A stretch of 64,000 nt of DNA. Origin: Schistocerca nitens (lineage: Eukaryota; Arthropoda; Insecta; Orthoptera; Acrididae). The notes under the pieces were generated by a model. The model ran no database searches, was not told the DNA's origin, and saw only the letters and a program-made list of their open reading frames with translations. A program made the position numbers and the translations under genes. Shown piece after piece: positions 20,640 through 32,224 of this stretch (positions within the stretch are counted from its first letter, which is position 1; every line of letters starts with the position of its first letter). The stretch is from positions 184,565,548 to 184,629,547 of the forward strand of contig NC_064618.1 of NCBI RefSeq assembly GCF_023898315.1. Direction: 5' to 3'.

Positions 20640-23335
20640 TACAGGAACCATTGGTATAACAGTTCTAAATTGTGGTAGCTGTGTTGGTAAAGTACCAGAA
20701 ATCCAAGCGCTAATAGAAAGCACTGATGCTAAAAACGTTATAGGCACTGAAAGCTGGCTAAAGCCGGATATAAGCTCGGTCTAAATTTTTGCGAAGAACC
20801 TGACGGTGTTCCGAAAGGATAGGCTAAACACGGTTGGCGGTGGCGTGTTTCTTGCTATCAGGCGTAGTTTAACTTCTCGCGAAATTGAAGTAGACACTTC
20901 CTGTGAGTTAGTATGGGCAGAGGCCATTGTTGGCAACCGGAATAAAATAATAAATGGATCCTTTTACCGACCTCCCAATTCAGATGACACAGTTGCTGAA
21001 AGGTTCAAAGAAAACTTGAGTCTGATTTCAAACACGTACCCGACTCATACGATAATAGTTGGTGGTGACTTTACTTTACCCTCGATATGTTGGCGAAAAT
21101 ACATGTTGAATTCCGGAGGTACGCATAAAATATCATCCGAAATTGTGCTAAACGCATTCCCTGAAAATTCTTTCGAGCAGTTAGTTCATGACCCCACGTG
21201 AATAGTAAACGATTGTGAAAACACACTTGGCCTCTCAGCAACAAATGATCCTGGGTTAATAACGAGCATCAAAACCGATTCAGGGATTAGTGAACACAGG
21301 TTTGTCGTAGCGAGATTGAATACTGTAATTCCCAAGTCCTCGAAAAATAACCTATTTAAAAAGTCAGATAAAAATTCACTTGACGCCTTCCTGAGAGACA
21401 ATCTCCGGTCATTCCAAATTAATAAGTCTAGACCAGATGTGGCTTAAATTCAAAGAAGTAGTATCGGCCGGAATTGAGAGATTTATACCAAATAACAAAC
21501 GACGGAGCTGATCCCCCTTGATACACAAAACGGGTTAGAACACTGTTGCAGTAACAACGAAAAAAACATACCAAATTTAAACAGACGCAAAATCCCCAAG
21601 TTTGGCGATCTTTTACAGAAGCTCGAAGTTTAGAGGGGACATCAATGCTAGATGCCTACAACATTTTCCACAAGGAAACTTTGTCTTGAAACCTGGCAGA
21701 AAATCCAAATATATTCTGGTCGTATGTGAAGTAAGTTTGAGGCAAGAAACAATGAATGCCTTCTCTGCACGATAGCAATGGAGATACTATCGAAGACAGT
21801 GCTGCCAAAGCAGAGTTACTAAACACAGCCTTCCGAAATGCCTTCACAAAAGAAGACGAAGTAAATATTCCAGAATTTGGATCGAGAACACCTGCCAACA
21901 TGACTAACGTAGAAGTAAATATCCTCGGAGTAGTGAAGCAACTTAAATCACTCAATAAAAGCAAGTCTTCTGGTCCAGACTGTATACCAATTAGGTTCCT
22001 TTCGGAGTATGCTGATGTGTTAGCTCCATGCTTAATAATCATATACAACCGTTCGCTCGACGAATGATCCGTACTCAAAGACGGGAAAGTTGCACAGGTC
22101 ACACCAATATTCTAGAAAGGTAGTAGGAGTAATCCACTAAATTAAAGGCCCATATCGTTAACGTCGATATGCAGCAGGATTTTATAACATATATTTAGTT
22201 CGAATATTATGAATTATCTCGAAGAAAATTGTCAATTGATACACAGTCAATATGGGTTTAGAAAACATCGTTCCTGTGAAACACAACTATCTCTTTATTC
22301 ACATGAAGTGTTGAGTGCTATTGATAAGGGATTTCAGATCGATTCCGCATTTCTGGATTTCCGGAACGCTTTTGGCACTGTACCACACAAGCGGCTCGTA
22401 ATGAAATTGCCTGCTTATGGGATATTGTCTCAGTTACGTGACTGCATTTGTGATTTCCTGTCAGAGAGGTCACAGTTCGTTGTAATTGACGGAAAGCCCA
22501 AGGTAGTGTTATAGGCCCTTTGCATTTCCTTATCTATATAATCGATTTAGGAAACAATCTGAACAGCCGTCTTCGGTTGTTTGCAGATGAAGCTGTCATT
22601 TATCGACTAATAAAGTCTCCCGAAGACCAAAACAAACTGAAAAACGATTTAGAAAAAATATCTGAATGGTGCGAAAAGTGGCAGTTGACCCTAAATAACG
22701 AAAAGTGTGAGGTCATCCGCATGAGTGCTAAAAGGAAATCGTTCAACTTCGGTAACACGATAAATCAGTCTAATCTAAAAGCCAATAATTCAAATAAATA
22801 CCTAGGTATTACAATAACGAACAACGTATATTATAAGGAACACAAAGAAAATGTTGTGGGGAAGGCTAACCAACGACTGCGTTCTATTGGCAGGACACTT
22901 AGAAAATGCAACAGACCTACTAAGGAGACTGCCTACACTATGCTTGTCCGTCCTCTTTTAGAATACTGCTGCACGGTGTGGGATTCTTACCAGATAGGAC
23001 TGACTAAGTACATCGAAAAGGTTCAAAGAAAGGCAGCACGTTTTGTATTATCGGGAAATATGGGAGAGCGTGTCACAGAAATGATACAGGATTTGGGCTG
23101 GACATCATTAAAAGAAAGGCGTTTTTCGTTGCGACGGAATCTTCCCACGAAATTCCAGTCACCAGCTTTCTCCTCCGAATGTGAAAATATTTTTTTGACA
23201 TCGACCTACATAGGGAGGAACGATCACCAAGATAAAATAAGGGAAATCAGAGCTCGTACGGAAAGATACAGGTGTTCATTGTTTCCGCGCGCTATACGGG
23301 ATTGGAATAACAGAATTGTGAAGGTGGTTCGATGA
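20640..23335 (+). pseudogene. CR1 ORF2: endonuclease and reverse transcriptase
   Basis: The endonuclease begins ITVLNCGSCVGKVPEIQALI with TESWLKPD, then NGSFYRPPNSDD, IVGGDFTLPSICW and a SGISEHRFVV end (about 20650-21310). RT shows SLNKSKSSGPDCIPIRFLSE (about 21950), a decayed RPISLTS, SQYGFRKHRSCETQL (22246), SAFLDFRNAFGTVPHKRL (22343), GPLHFLIYIID (22513) and the catalytic box LFADEAVIY (22577-22603), where FADD is expected. The last frame (22520-23335, 271 codons) is long and open, with YLGITITNNVYY and LEYCCTVWDSYQIGLTKYIE. At least five stops or frameshifts lie upstream. The Asp-to-Glu change should abolish activity. Confidence 0.87.
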
Positions 23336-23398
23336 ATCCTCTGCCAGGCACTTAAATGTGATTTGCAGAGTATCCATGCAGCTGTAGATGCGGATGTC

Positions 23399-23777
23399 TA
23401 ATCACCATCGTTGATTCCGACGGACTTGGGCAATTCGAGCAGGACAATGCTACCTACACCCCACACATCCAGAATTGATACAGAGTCGCTCTGGGAACAC
23501 TCTTCTTAGTTTAAACACTTCCGCTGGCCACTAAACTCTATATACATGAACATTATTGAGCATATCTGAGATGCTTTGCAACATGCTGTGCAGAAGAGAC
23601 CTCCACCCTCTCGTACTAATATGGATTTATGGACAGCCCTGCAGGTTCATGGTGTCAATTCCCTCTAGCACTACTTCAGACATTAGTCGAGACCATGCCG
23701 TGTTGCGGCACTTCTACGAGCTCGCGGGGGCTGTACACGACATTAGGCAAAGTACTAGTTCCTTTGGCTCTGCGGTG
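23399..23777 (+). pseudogene. Tc1 transposase, C-terminal half
   Basis: Continues the transposase after the CR1 insertion: IDSDGLGQFEQDNA (second catalytic Asp, codon 23443-23445), then YMNIIEHI with the catalytic Glu (codon 23558-23560). The tail resembles DLWTALQ...CHGVNSL, with several frameshifts. The extra bases near 23450 and the stops show decay. It ends just before the right terminal inverted repeat. Confidence 0.83.
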
Positions 23778-23945
23778 TAAATCCCACACTACGTAACAAG
23801 GTACACAAGACGTCTTGTACGCCGTCCGGTCCAGATCTAAATGATACAAATGGATGTCAGCTGTTGGCATTGTAGGTTCTCTACATTTCTCAATCATTTG
23901 GAAGTCTAGTCATGAACTGCTTAAAGATATACAGGACACCGCTTC

Positions 23946-24137
23946 AAATGGTTCAAATGGCTCTGAGCACTATGGGACTCAACTGCTGAGGTTATTAGTC
24001 CCCTAGAACTTAGAACTAGTTAAACCTAAGGACATCACAAACATCCATGCCCGAGGCAGGATTCGAACCTGCGACCGTAGGGGTCTTGCGGTTCCAGACT
24101 GCAGCGCCTTTAACCGCACGGCCACTTCGGCCGGCTG
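23946..24137 (-). mobile_element. SINE family A, full length
   Basis: Reverse orientation. The tRNA-like head at the right end reads GCCGGCCGAAGTGGCCGTGC on the minus strand, B box GGTTCGAATCC is exact, and the end CATAGTGCTCAGAGCCATTT is at the left. Target duplication ACACCGCTTC lies at 23936-23945 and 24138-24147 (10 bp, exact). A perfect duplication and intact promoter boxes suggest one of the younger copies here. Confidence 0.92.
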
Positions 24138-24147
24138 ACACCGCTTC

Positions 24148-25956
24148 CTTGGGGCTAGAGTTGATTAACTCTGTCTTCGTCCAGCTATACTGCACTCTAC
24201 AGCAACGTACAGTAGTTGCCTTACTTGTATCCATCCTGCTGGAATTTTTGTGGCGTACCGTGTATTACACTACTCTCGTATGAATGACAAGCTTCGGATG
24301 TTGTTCATCAGCAAAATCAGGTTATTCGATTGTGAGATGTAGATAACAACAATATTTGTGATCTAAAGAACATATTGTATGAAACGTACCAGTAAATGAT
24401 CGGTGTTCCTTTTCTTTCGGTTCCCATTTAGCTTATCGTGTGTACCCTAAATAATTTCAGGTGACTGTATGGATGATTGTGAAATAATTGCAATTTGAAT
24501 TTTCTTTCCTTTCTGTACACACCTCAAACTTTACAGAACACTAAATTGTAGTCGAGGTTTACAGAAACTGATAGTTATGGGCAAGTTAATAGTATTACAT
24601 TACGTTATGATGCATTAATTTACAGCAATATCAGCGAAATTGTACAAAATATTTGTTAGTAGGAGGACGGAAAAACTACAAATGGTCATAGTCCCAAAGA
24701 TCGATTAAACGTTCATTGAAATAGAGGAAAACTGATGAAAGAGGAAATGTCACTGTCTTAATGAATATTAGAAGGTATTCTACTTACGTTTAACGATTTT
24801 AAGTGTGAGTAATTTTACAACCACTGTTCGACCTTCTCAATGCAGCTAGACTAACCCCCATACCATAGAGGCCTCGTGTGGAGCTGTTTGAGTATTACTT
24901 AGTTTTAGTGAAACCCCTATCCACAATGGACTGACCAAATTTTTTCGACTTTGGAATACTTTTCTTTTTTACACGTGACTGGAATTAAACATTATTAGCA
25001 ACATGGAGAAGAGTAACTCGATGATTAAGGTGCATTTTGTCGTTATCGGCCAAATAACGAAAATGAAGGAAATACGTTGCACATGTGAAAGGATATAGTC
25101 ATGTAAATTGTAGGAAGAAATTAAGAAAGCTCGAGTTTAGCGACCCTTAAAAGAAGATGTCATTACAGATCTTACTCATTATCGGATGAGAATGGGGAAG
25201 AAAATTGTACGATCTCTTTCACCGAAACATTATCTGCTTTTCCCCTAGGGATGTAGGTAAACCCAAAGTACGAAGGCCGCATTGGCATGTGAACCGCCGT
25301 CATATCAAATACGAATCCAGTTTTGTACCATATCACCATCGGTTTATCAGAAGAATGGGTCATTATTAAATGTGGAAGCTTGTAATTAAGACCTGACTGC
25401 GCTTCTTTGAATTATAAGTAATGCCAGACATCGTGGTAAATAAAATGTTGTACAATAGTGAACCCGAAACGTTATTCTTGCACACATTTTTTTCCTTCTA
25501 TGAATTTAAAGCTTTTTTCCGGAATAAAACATTGCTCTCTATACTTTAACATAATAGATACATACAGTGGCTTTTTCCTGAAATAATACCATTTCGTTTT
25601 TCCCAGATTTTAAGCAGTTCATAGCACGGTTTCTTCTGTAACTAAAATTTTGTTTATGGTTATGTATCGTCCTCCGCTTTTCTTCTCATCTTGTCATAGG
25701 TTACAGACGCATTTACACTTCACTAATGGGTATTCTCCACATACACACGCACAGATAATTGTTTTCTTTCTTCACACTTTTACATTCCTTAACTAAATTC
25801 CGTGGGATACTCCAGGGTTGATTTTAAAATTACTTCTAGTTTATTGTTCGAGAATGTGGATGATTTTCTCGTAGGTGCTATCCGTTTATGTATCTCCTGT
25901 ATTTGTGTGTATATGTCGCTAATCATCTCTTTCCGTTTTGGTGTTCACATTTTACC
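24148..25956. other. No gene recognised
   Basis: AT-rich intergenic or intronic-type sequence. The short ORFs have no recognisable domain. Confidence 0.5.
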
Positions 25957-25987
25957 ATCTCTCTCTCTCTCTTTCTCTTTATCTTTA

Positions 25988-26040
<53 letters not shown>

Positions 26041-26041
26041 A
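25957..26041 (+). repeat. (CT)n(GT)n compound microsatellite
   Basis: Runs of CTCTCT with TTTC/TTTAT interruptions are followed by GTGTGT with one TTTGT interruption. It creates low-complexity open frames (Leu/Ser/Phe then Val/Cys) that are not genes. Confidence 0.95.
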
Positions 26042-26429
26042 GGGGGCAGTGGGGAGAGGTTCCAATAAGTGTGCGTGCATTTTACAGTTGGTAACTCTTC
26101 CGCTCAAGGGTACTTCAACTCAATAAAGACAAAGCAATAACTGCCAATCAAACACAAAACCTGGCTTGTAATTTCCAACGGATTTTATTTAACAATAGCC
26201 CAGAATAATGTATATAATTGCCGCAAAATTTGAAACATCACTGAATAGACAAAATGTCTATGGGCATTAAAGCCCACCCCAAGCAATAAATAATTTCAAA
26301 ACTCTGTATACACAAATCTTAAAAACCATAAAAACAATAAATGGATTACCGAAAAAAAAAAACTCCCACAGAAGCAGGATACATTTTAAGACATAATAGC
26401 AGAAACAATTCACAAACTTTCCCTGAATG
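26042..26429. other. No feature recognised
   Basis: A-rich sequence with an A10 run near 26352; no coding signal. Confidence 0.5.
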
Positions 26430-27189
26430 AGATATTTATTTATTTATATAATCGTATGGTGATATTATACAATATACAGTTGATACAAGGCAAGTGATTT
26501 TATACAATATACATATGAGATAGGACAATATTAAACCTTAAAGTACGTGTTTTTCAACTAATTAATTAAGCTGGGTGTGAGAGTGAACAGGTCGTCGGAA
26601 ATTCCAGGGTATGAATGAAGTGGACAGCTTTGGACTAAATGTTCAATTGTCTGCTCTTCTTGATTACATTCACACTTTGGTGAACTGATCCAGCCTCATT
26701 TGTACCTGAAGTAGCTACAACAACCATGTCCAGTCCTTAACCTGTTGAGGCGGCAACAGAGGTTCCTCGGTAGGTCAAAACATTTTGGCTTCTTTGTGGG
26801 ATCAAGATGATGGGCTCTTGTTCCCAATGTTTTTGTTGTCCATTCATGCTTCCAGCTTTCATTTAGATCAAAACCATCCTCGATGAATTGTCCTGCAGTA
26901 ACACTTGATGGTCTTCTTGATCGCAATCGTTTCTGTGGCGGATGACAGAATTCCAGGTGCAGTGGTAGAGAGGGTGATGCAGAGATTTTCTTGGCCTCCC
27001 TCTATAGCTTGTTTCCGCCTTAACTGAGGTGGAGGGATGTGATTCAGTACAGGTAACCAGTGGCATGGGGTTGATTTGATGGAACCAGTAATACAGCGCA
27101 TTGTATCGTTAAGTTTTGTGTCTACCTTCTTCACATGTACTTTATGAGAAAGCTTGGTGATGTGCTCTTTGTAGCTCAGGGTTCTATCT
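26430..27189 (-). mobile_element. LINE RT C-terminal piece, minus arm of inverted repeat
   Basis: Minus-strand remnant of a non-LTR RT C-terminal domain. It reads DRTLSYKEHITKLSHKV (27189-27140), then jumps to KKVDTKLNDTMRCITGSIKS and TPCHWLPVLNHIPPPQLRRK, and further to FDLPRNLCCRLNRLRTGHGC (about 26780-26720) near the 3' end. The typical 'LPR..W..LNR.RT..G.C' ending belongs to Jockey-like or related insect LINEs. About 135 bp present in the plus arm (27263-27397) are missing. The clade is uncertain. Confidence 0.75.
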
Positions 27190-27567
27190 AAAATATCTCG
27201 GAATCACTCTAGATAGAACCCTGAGTTACAAAGAGCACATAACCAAGCTTTCTCATAAAGTTGCTGCAAGGAACAACATAGTGCATAAGCTCAGTGGTAC
27301 AACCTGGGGAACCTCTGCTGACTGTCTGCGTTTAACTGGTATCAGTCTTGTGTACTCTGCTGCTGAGTACTGTGCACTTGTCTCGTTGGAAAGTCTAGAT
27401 GTGAAGAAGGTAGACACAAAACTTAACGATACAATGCGCTGTATTAATGGTTCCATCAAATCAACCCCATGCCACTGGTTACCTGAACTGAGTCACATCC
27501 CTCCACCTCACTTCAGGTGGAAACAAGCTCTACTGAGGGAGGTCAAGAAAATCTTTGCATCATATTA
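27190..27567 (+). mobile_element. LINE RT C-terminal piece, plus arm of inverted repeat
   Basis: Open from KYLGITLDRTLSYKEH (27191) through AARNNIVHKLSGTTWGTSAD, YSAAEYCALVSLESLD and KKVDTKLNDTMRCINGSIKS to KQALLREVKKIFASY. The same family as the minus arm and almost identical where they overlap. It is joined to it head to head at 27189/27190. It ends abruptly at 27567 without the LINE's 3' end. Confidence 0.78.
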
Positions 27568-28269
27568 AAAACCCAGTACAATGAAAGGCATCTTTTAGGT
27601 ATTACAAAATTTCATTGACAAGTAATGGCACATCAGAGGTGCGCGGGAAGTATGACTCAGATCGAGGCTGAATGAAAGCTGAAAGAAACGGTGAAATAGG
27701 ATAGACGGACGCCTAAGCGTCGCCAGGAAAAATAATGAAATACTCAACTTAAATTCGCCGAAGAACTGGAGTCTACTGTTAAACACAGCGAATGAGCTAT
27801 CGGTTACAATTCAAACTGGCCGCCGCCAATGCGTTGTCCCACAGTTAAACATCGCGCACCGCTGATTACAACACTGAAACAACAACATAAAACCACACAG
27901 TAACTGGGCGGTATCCAGAGTAACACAATCCTCAAATCATCTGAAATCTTTCAAAACAGGAATGTGGCCACAAGGGACCCAAAAACTATTCACATTCAGC
28001 ATTTCCTACTATCATTAAATAGTTATGCACACAATTCACACTCACATATATGAGACAGAACTAAGTTGTGTGCATTTCTACTGGATGCCACGGTTCTGCA
28101 GCATACTATACATAACAGCACTTCCGAAAACATTGGCTACAGTGCGACAAGGCTGTCGCTACTCGCTTTTGTAAATTAATTAAAATGTTAATAATACAAT
28201 TAAGTTGCAAATAGTGAAGCTTATAATTATGCCACTCCTTCTATCCTTCCTCTATTTACAATTTCATCA
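27568..28269. other. No gene recognised
   Basis: No domain on either strand. On the minus strand this may be the continuation of the CpG-rich promoter-like unit to the right (for example an LTR body), but the ends cannot be set. Confidence 0.35.
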
Positions 28270-28745
28270 CTGACGGACCAGAACTTAATCAGGAAAAGTT
28301 GTCGCTAATTGAAACGCAATACAGATGTCCAGTTACCTTCGTCTGGTAACAGTAACTCGTTTGAATAAACTTCTCACATTCTCTGACGTCGTTTAGCAGC
28401 GCAGACACCATCGCCCTCTCACTGAGGGCGGTGACACTCGCCGACCGCACGCCAGTCTCCGTCCGCACCCCCACTGCCCACGTGACAGAAAGAGGCCGAG
28501 CGTGCGCAGAGAACGACCGTCGACAACCAGACTGCAAACCGGAGCGCCAACCAACCGACCAAAACCTGCCCTCTCCTACAGCGTAGTGCGCTTATATAGC
28601 CGAAAAGCGACAAAAGAGGAAAACTGTGGCCACGTGATACTGAGTCGGTGGCAGAGATCATAAATGAATACAGGGAATACAGGGAATCAGTTAAATACTT
28701 AAAAAAAAAAATCATGGAATATTCCATGACAACAAATCTGTTAGC
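28270..28745 (-). promoter_or_regulatory. CpG-rich promoter-like segment with TATA box (minus)
   Basis: From about 28380 to 28580 CpG is dense. A consensus TATA box, TATATAAG, reads on the minus strand at 28598-28591, and CACGTG E-boxes lie at 28479-28484 and 28631-28636. Minus-strand sequence upstream of the TATA box includes GTCATGGAATATTCCATGA, an inverted repeat. It could be a host promoter or an LTR promoter. No ORF with a recognisable product starts downstream. Confidence 0.45.
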
Positions 28746-29344
28746 ATATGTTAGAGACTAACAGTTTTTAAGGTAATGGGAGAGCGTGGCTTCAATAAAG
28801 GGAGGTTTTGGAGTGTTGAATTTGGTTAGAATATTCGTCGGAAAGGGGATAAAAAGGAAAAAAGGGAGGGGGAGGTGTTCACTCTTTCAGACGACTGGAT
28901 TTTCGTTTTAGGAGTTGTTTTTAGGCAGTCAAGAAAAGTGAGTGAAAGGGAGTTGTCGGTGAATTTTCTGATGATCATCTATTTGAATACATTTGTGCTA
29001 TTTTGTCTATTGATTCAAAGCGTTAATTTTTTTGGCACGTTGACTTGGTTATCTGTTACGTTTTGGATTTATGTATATGGTAATTTTGTTGCAAGGTCAC
29101 ATGCGTGTTTTACTTATTATACATATTTTCATCACCTCTTCCCTACAGTTTGGCTTCTAATTACGTAGTCTGAACTATTACACAAATGTAGGACGATCTA
29201 TGCCTTGTTTCCAGGCTTCACTATGTTACTTGTATCGGATACCGAACGTTCTGCCTGTTTCCCCAAGAAGTTTCCATGACGTGTGTTACAATGCAACTGA
29301 AACGGTCTTCCTTTATCAGCTACATCTTTTATAAGGTTTGGGAT
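28746..29344. other. No gene recognised
   Basis: A T-rich open frame at 28875-29168 (97 codons) is hydrophobic by composition and has no motif. I do not call it a gene. Confidence 0.4.
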
Positions 29345-30020
29345 ATATTTTTGGCCCAGCAACATGCCGAATGGACAGCTCGGGTTTGGCACCACATTAT
29401 CTTCACCGATGAGTGTCGCATATGCCTTCAACCAGACAATCGTCGGAGACGTGTTTAGAGTAACCCGCTCCGGATATCCAGCGAGTGCAGTAAGGTGAAG
29501 GTTCCCTGCCGTTTTGGGGTGGCATTACAGGGAGCCGACGAACGCCGCTGGTGGTCATGGAAGACGCCGTAACGTCTGTACGATACAAGAATGCCATCCT
29601 GCGACCGATAGTGCAACAATATCGGCAGCATATTGGCGAAGCATTCGTCTTCATGGACGACAATTCGCGTCCCCATCTTGCACATCTTGTGAACGACTTC
29701 CTTCAGGATAATACCGTCGCTAGACTAAGGTGGCCAACATATTCTCCAGACATGAACCCTATCGAATTTGCCTGGGATATATTGTAAAGGACTGTTTATG
29801 GATACGTGACGCCGATCGCCGTTCAGGAGTGGGACAATCTGGACCAACAGTTCCTTGATGAACTTGTGGATAGCATGCCACGACGAATAGAGGCATGCAT
29901 CAATGCAAGAGGACGTGCTACTGGGTATTATAGGTACCGGTGTGTACAGCAATCAGGACCACCACCTCTGAAGGTCTCGCTGTATCGTGGTACAAAATGT
30001 AATGTGTGGTTTTCATGAGC
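29345..30020 (+). pseudogene. Tc1-type transposase, C-terminal part
   Basis: Catalytic half of a Tc1 transposase from a family different from 18304-23779. QQHAEWTARVWHHIIFTDE (first Asp) is followed by decayed CRICLQPDNRRRRV. Then VTSVRYKNAILRPIVQQYRQ and AFVFMDDNSRPHLAHLVNDF (second Asp, 29659-29661), and YSPDMNPIEFAWDIL with the Glu at 29764-29766. Asp to Glu is 34 residues apart, the DD34E of Tc1. The tail EWDNLDQQFLDELVDSMPRR and VYRGTK-like end follow, with one stop at 29785. The DNA-binding half is absent, so the piece is 5'-deleted. Confidence 0.87.
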
Positions 30021-30129
30021 AATGAAAAGGGCGGAAGTGATTTTTATGTTGATCTCTATTCTAATTTTCTGTACAGATTCCGGAACTCTCGGAACCGAGG
30101 TGATGCAAAACTGTTTTTGTTATGTGTAC

Positions 30130-30190
30130 CTTCGGTTATACACTTCACAGTGGTTTGCAGAGTGTAAGTGTATGTGCAGATGCAGAAGTA
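30130..30190 (+). mobile_element. CR1 LINE 3'-tail scrap
   Basis: CACTTCACAGTGGTTTGCAG, then AGTGTAAGTG and GTGCAGATGCAG, resembles the 3' end of the CR1 at 23350-23394 (CACTTAAATGTGATTTGCAG, then AGTATCC and GTAGATGCGGATG). It is a short 5'-truncated insertion, or a shared tail with another family. Confidence 0.5.
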
Positions 30191-31756
30191 AAATGTTTTC
30201 ATATAAACTTTTGAAACCAATTTTCTTGATTGTGACGTAACTGCCACTGCCACTGTAACACAATGAAATATCTTAATGTTACTGTTTCCATTTATTGCAA
30301 TTAAATAATATTTTCTGTTTGGCTTCATCCCATGTTTCACAGACATAATTCCGAGGATCCACGAAAAAAGATGTATAGAGCAAGACTATGTAAATGAATA
30401 TGTTATTGATATCATTGATATCCTTAAAAGTAAATGTAATTTCGACTTCTCGAAGTGAAAGGTGATGAAAGACACAAAATTAAACCAAAGAAGCGAGGAG
30501 ATTAAAAAGCTCAATCATTCAACTACACAGAGTTCTGCTCACGTTGTTTTAAAAAGCTAGTGACAGCGGTGCGTTATTCGACGTAGAAAGCGCGAGCATC
30601 GACTCAGGACACAGACAAAGAAATAAGAGGAGACGTCTCTTCGTTGTCTCGAAATAACCGGAGCCCCTGTTCATCAGAAGGGCCTCTCTCCATACAAAGC
30701 GAAACAAATAACGACCTGAAGCGAAAGATGTCGTTGAATAGTTCGCCTGCAGTCAAGACTCTCGCTGCTAATGAAGTCCGGCTGCTTCTACATCCTACTG
30801 TGAATGGATACTACTGACAAAGATTGAGTTTGAAAAGTTTCTCTTAAAATTATGGATACCGTGCCGGGCTTCTGTTGTAAGAAGAGTAACCCATTTTCCA
30901 CAATTAGTGATACAGGCCGCCGTATGATTCTCGTCGCCATACGACGCTTTGGAGGAAAATGTTGTTATTAGGGCTTTAGCTCACTGTTAAGTGAAATTCA
31001 TTGCGATGCTATCATGTATGTTGGCCTGCTTTTTCAAGTTTTTTTATCTCAGAATTCACTGTCCAGTAATTATGTTTCAAATGTTCGTATGTGTATAACG
31101 GGAGCCGAAAACAAGAGTAGCATGCTATATATTTGGAAGTTGTATTGCGAGATTCAGTGGCACAAATCAGTGTACAGACTCCTACGGTCTGCAGTGTATT
31201 TCTTAGTGGAGCAAGATCGAAACGAAACTAAGAAGGGACAACAAGCTACATCCAGAAGTAGAAAGATGTAAACAGTTTAACAAGGGATTCACTTGAAAAT
31301 AACCTTGTATGCTCTCGAAATACGTATCGTAAGAAAATAATAGGTCACTGACACTGGTAATTATTTTAATTTTATTCTTTCAGAATAAATCAAGTGAATG
31401 AAATACGGACACTGGTTTCAATTCCAAGATGGCTAAACCAGTGTTGCCGGTGACATTATTTCAAACGAGAACAGTGTTCAGCTCAGCTGATACGCAGCAT
31501 ATGTGGACTTAGCCTAGAGATTGTGCAACAGACAGTGCCCACTTCCAGGTGAGGTAACTTTCTTTATAACGATGGCTCGTGATATTATTGTTAGGGCGCC
31601 AATCGACAAATATGAAAGTCACTTTTGCACTAGTACATGATCAGAAAAATAGAAATGTTAGTACCCTGCAGAGTATCACCTCTGTTTGAAGGTAAATCGT
31701 ATTAGTATACTTTTGTCAAACCGGATTACGAAGACAGAGGGGTTAAAACATTAAAA
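30191..31756. other. No gene recognised
   Basis: No coding homology on either strand. ORF 31014-31271 (85 codons) has no recognisable domain. Confidence 0.5.
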
Positions 31757-32021
31757 GGTAAAGTCTGTGGCACAAGTCACTTACTGGTCCATCGGTCTGA
31801 CTGAAGGTAGAGTACAGCATTTACTCACCGTGCCACGGATAGGGCGGAGCCTGCACCCCTGATCACCTTTTACCCTCGGTAAAGATCCCCAGTTCCTATT
31901 TAATAGGTGGCTGAGTGAACCTGGAGAAACTGGACAGAGGAAACACATCTTCCAATGTCTGGCACTGCACCTGGGATCTCAGGCGTCAATGTCTATCGCT
32001 CTGCCCACTACACCGTCAAGA
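31757..32021 (-). repeat. Possible tRNA-related SINE
   Basis: On the minus strand, TAGTGGGCAGAGCGATAGAC (A-box-like) is followed about 35 bases later by GAGATCCCAGGTGCAG (weakly B-box-like). This is the look of a tRNA-derived head. The body continues to GACCAGTAAGTGACTTGTGC at about 31790-31765. No target duplication was seen, so the boundaries are approximate. Confidence 0.35.
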
Positions 32022-32224
32022 CCACCTAATAAGAAAAAAAAGAAATTCAGTATGTATTCCAAAGATGAAAATGCGTTGAAGCATTATCAGTTTGGAAACT
32101 ACTAGCATCTGATTCTGGGAGCGTGAATCAGAAATCATGATTTGTCAAGATTATTTATTCCGAATGTGTTTTTGACTGATTAGAGCACAGCGTTGTACGT
32201 GCGTTATGGTCTGTGGAAACACTG

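Larger units (their letters stand above)
19318..23394 (+). mobile_element. CR1-clade LINE, near full length
   Basis: A 4.08-kb non-LTR retrotransposon inserted in the Tc1 transposase. TGTC flanks it at 19314-19317 and 23395-23398. A ~380-bp leader is followed by ORF1 (about 19706-20565), ORF2 (about 20640-23335: endonuclease, RT, C-terminal domain) and a short 3' end, GATTTGCAGAGTATCCATGC, closing with GTAGATGCGGATG, the kind of short tandem tail typical of CR1. Both ORFs are broken by stops and frameshifts. An ORF1 with an esterase-like domain supports CR1 rather than Jockey. Confidence 0.82.
18304..23779 (+). mobile_element. Tc1-type transposon split by CR1 and hit by SINEs
   Basis: The left terminal repeat begins CACTGACTCGTCAAAGAAA (18306-18324) and the right end is CTTTGGCTCTGCGGTG (to 23777), with TA on both sides. 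These ends pair as inverted repeats when the SINE at 18325-18523 is removed. The transposase is in two halves (18689-19317 and 23399-23777) separated by a CR1 LINE flanked by TGTC. Two SINE insertions, one of them only 18 bp, lie in the left arm. The order of insertion is therefore Tc1 first, the others later. Confidence 0.87.

Noticed and set aside
23946..24137. tRNA gene from the perfect B box and A-box-like head
   Set aside because: The same sequence occurs repeatedly with SINE tails and target duplications, and no tRNA cloverleaf with a clear anticodon and acceptor stem was recognised. It is a SINE.
25802..26094. Open frames rich in Leu/Ser and Cys/Val
   Set aside because: They are produced by the (CT)n(GT)n microsatellite.
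26640..27567. Twin-priming (5' inversion) of a single LINE insertion
   Set aside because: The two arms cover overlapping parts of the RT, whereas twin priming inverts a non-overlapping upstream part. I therefore report it as an inverted repeat of uncertain origin.
28875..29168. Possible small membrane protein (97 codons, hydrophobic)
   Set aside because: T-rich sequence gives hydrophobic codons by chance; no start context or homology.
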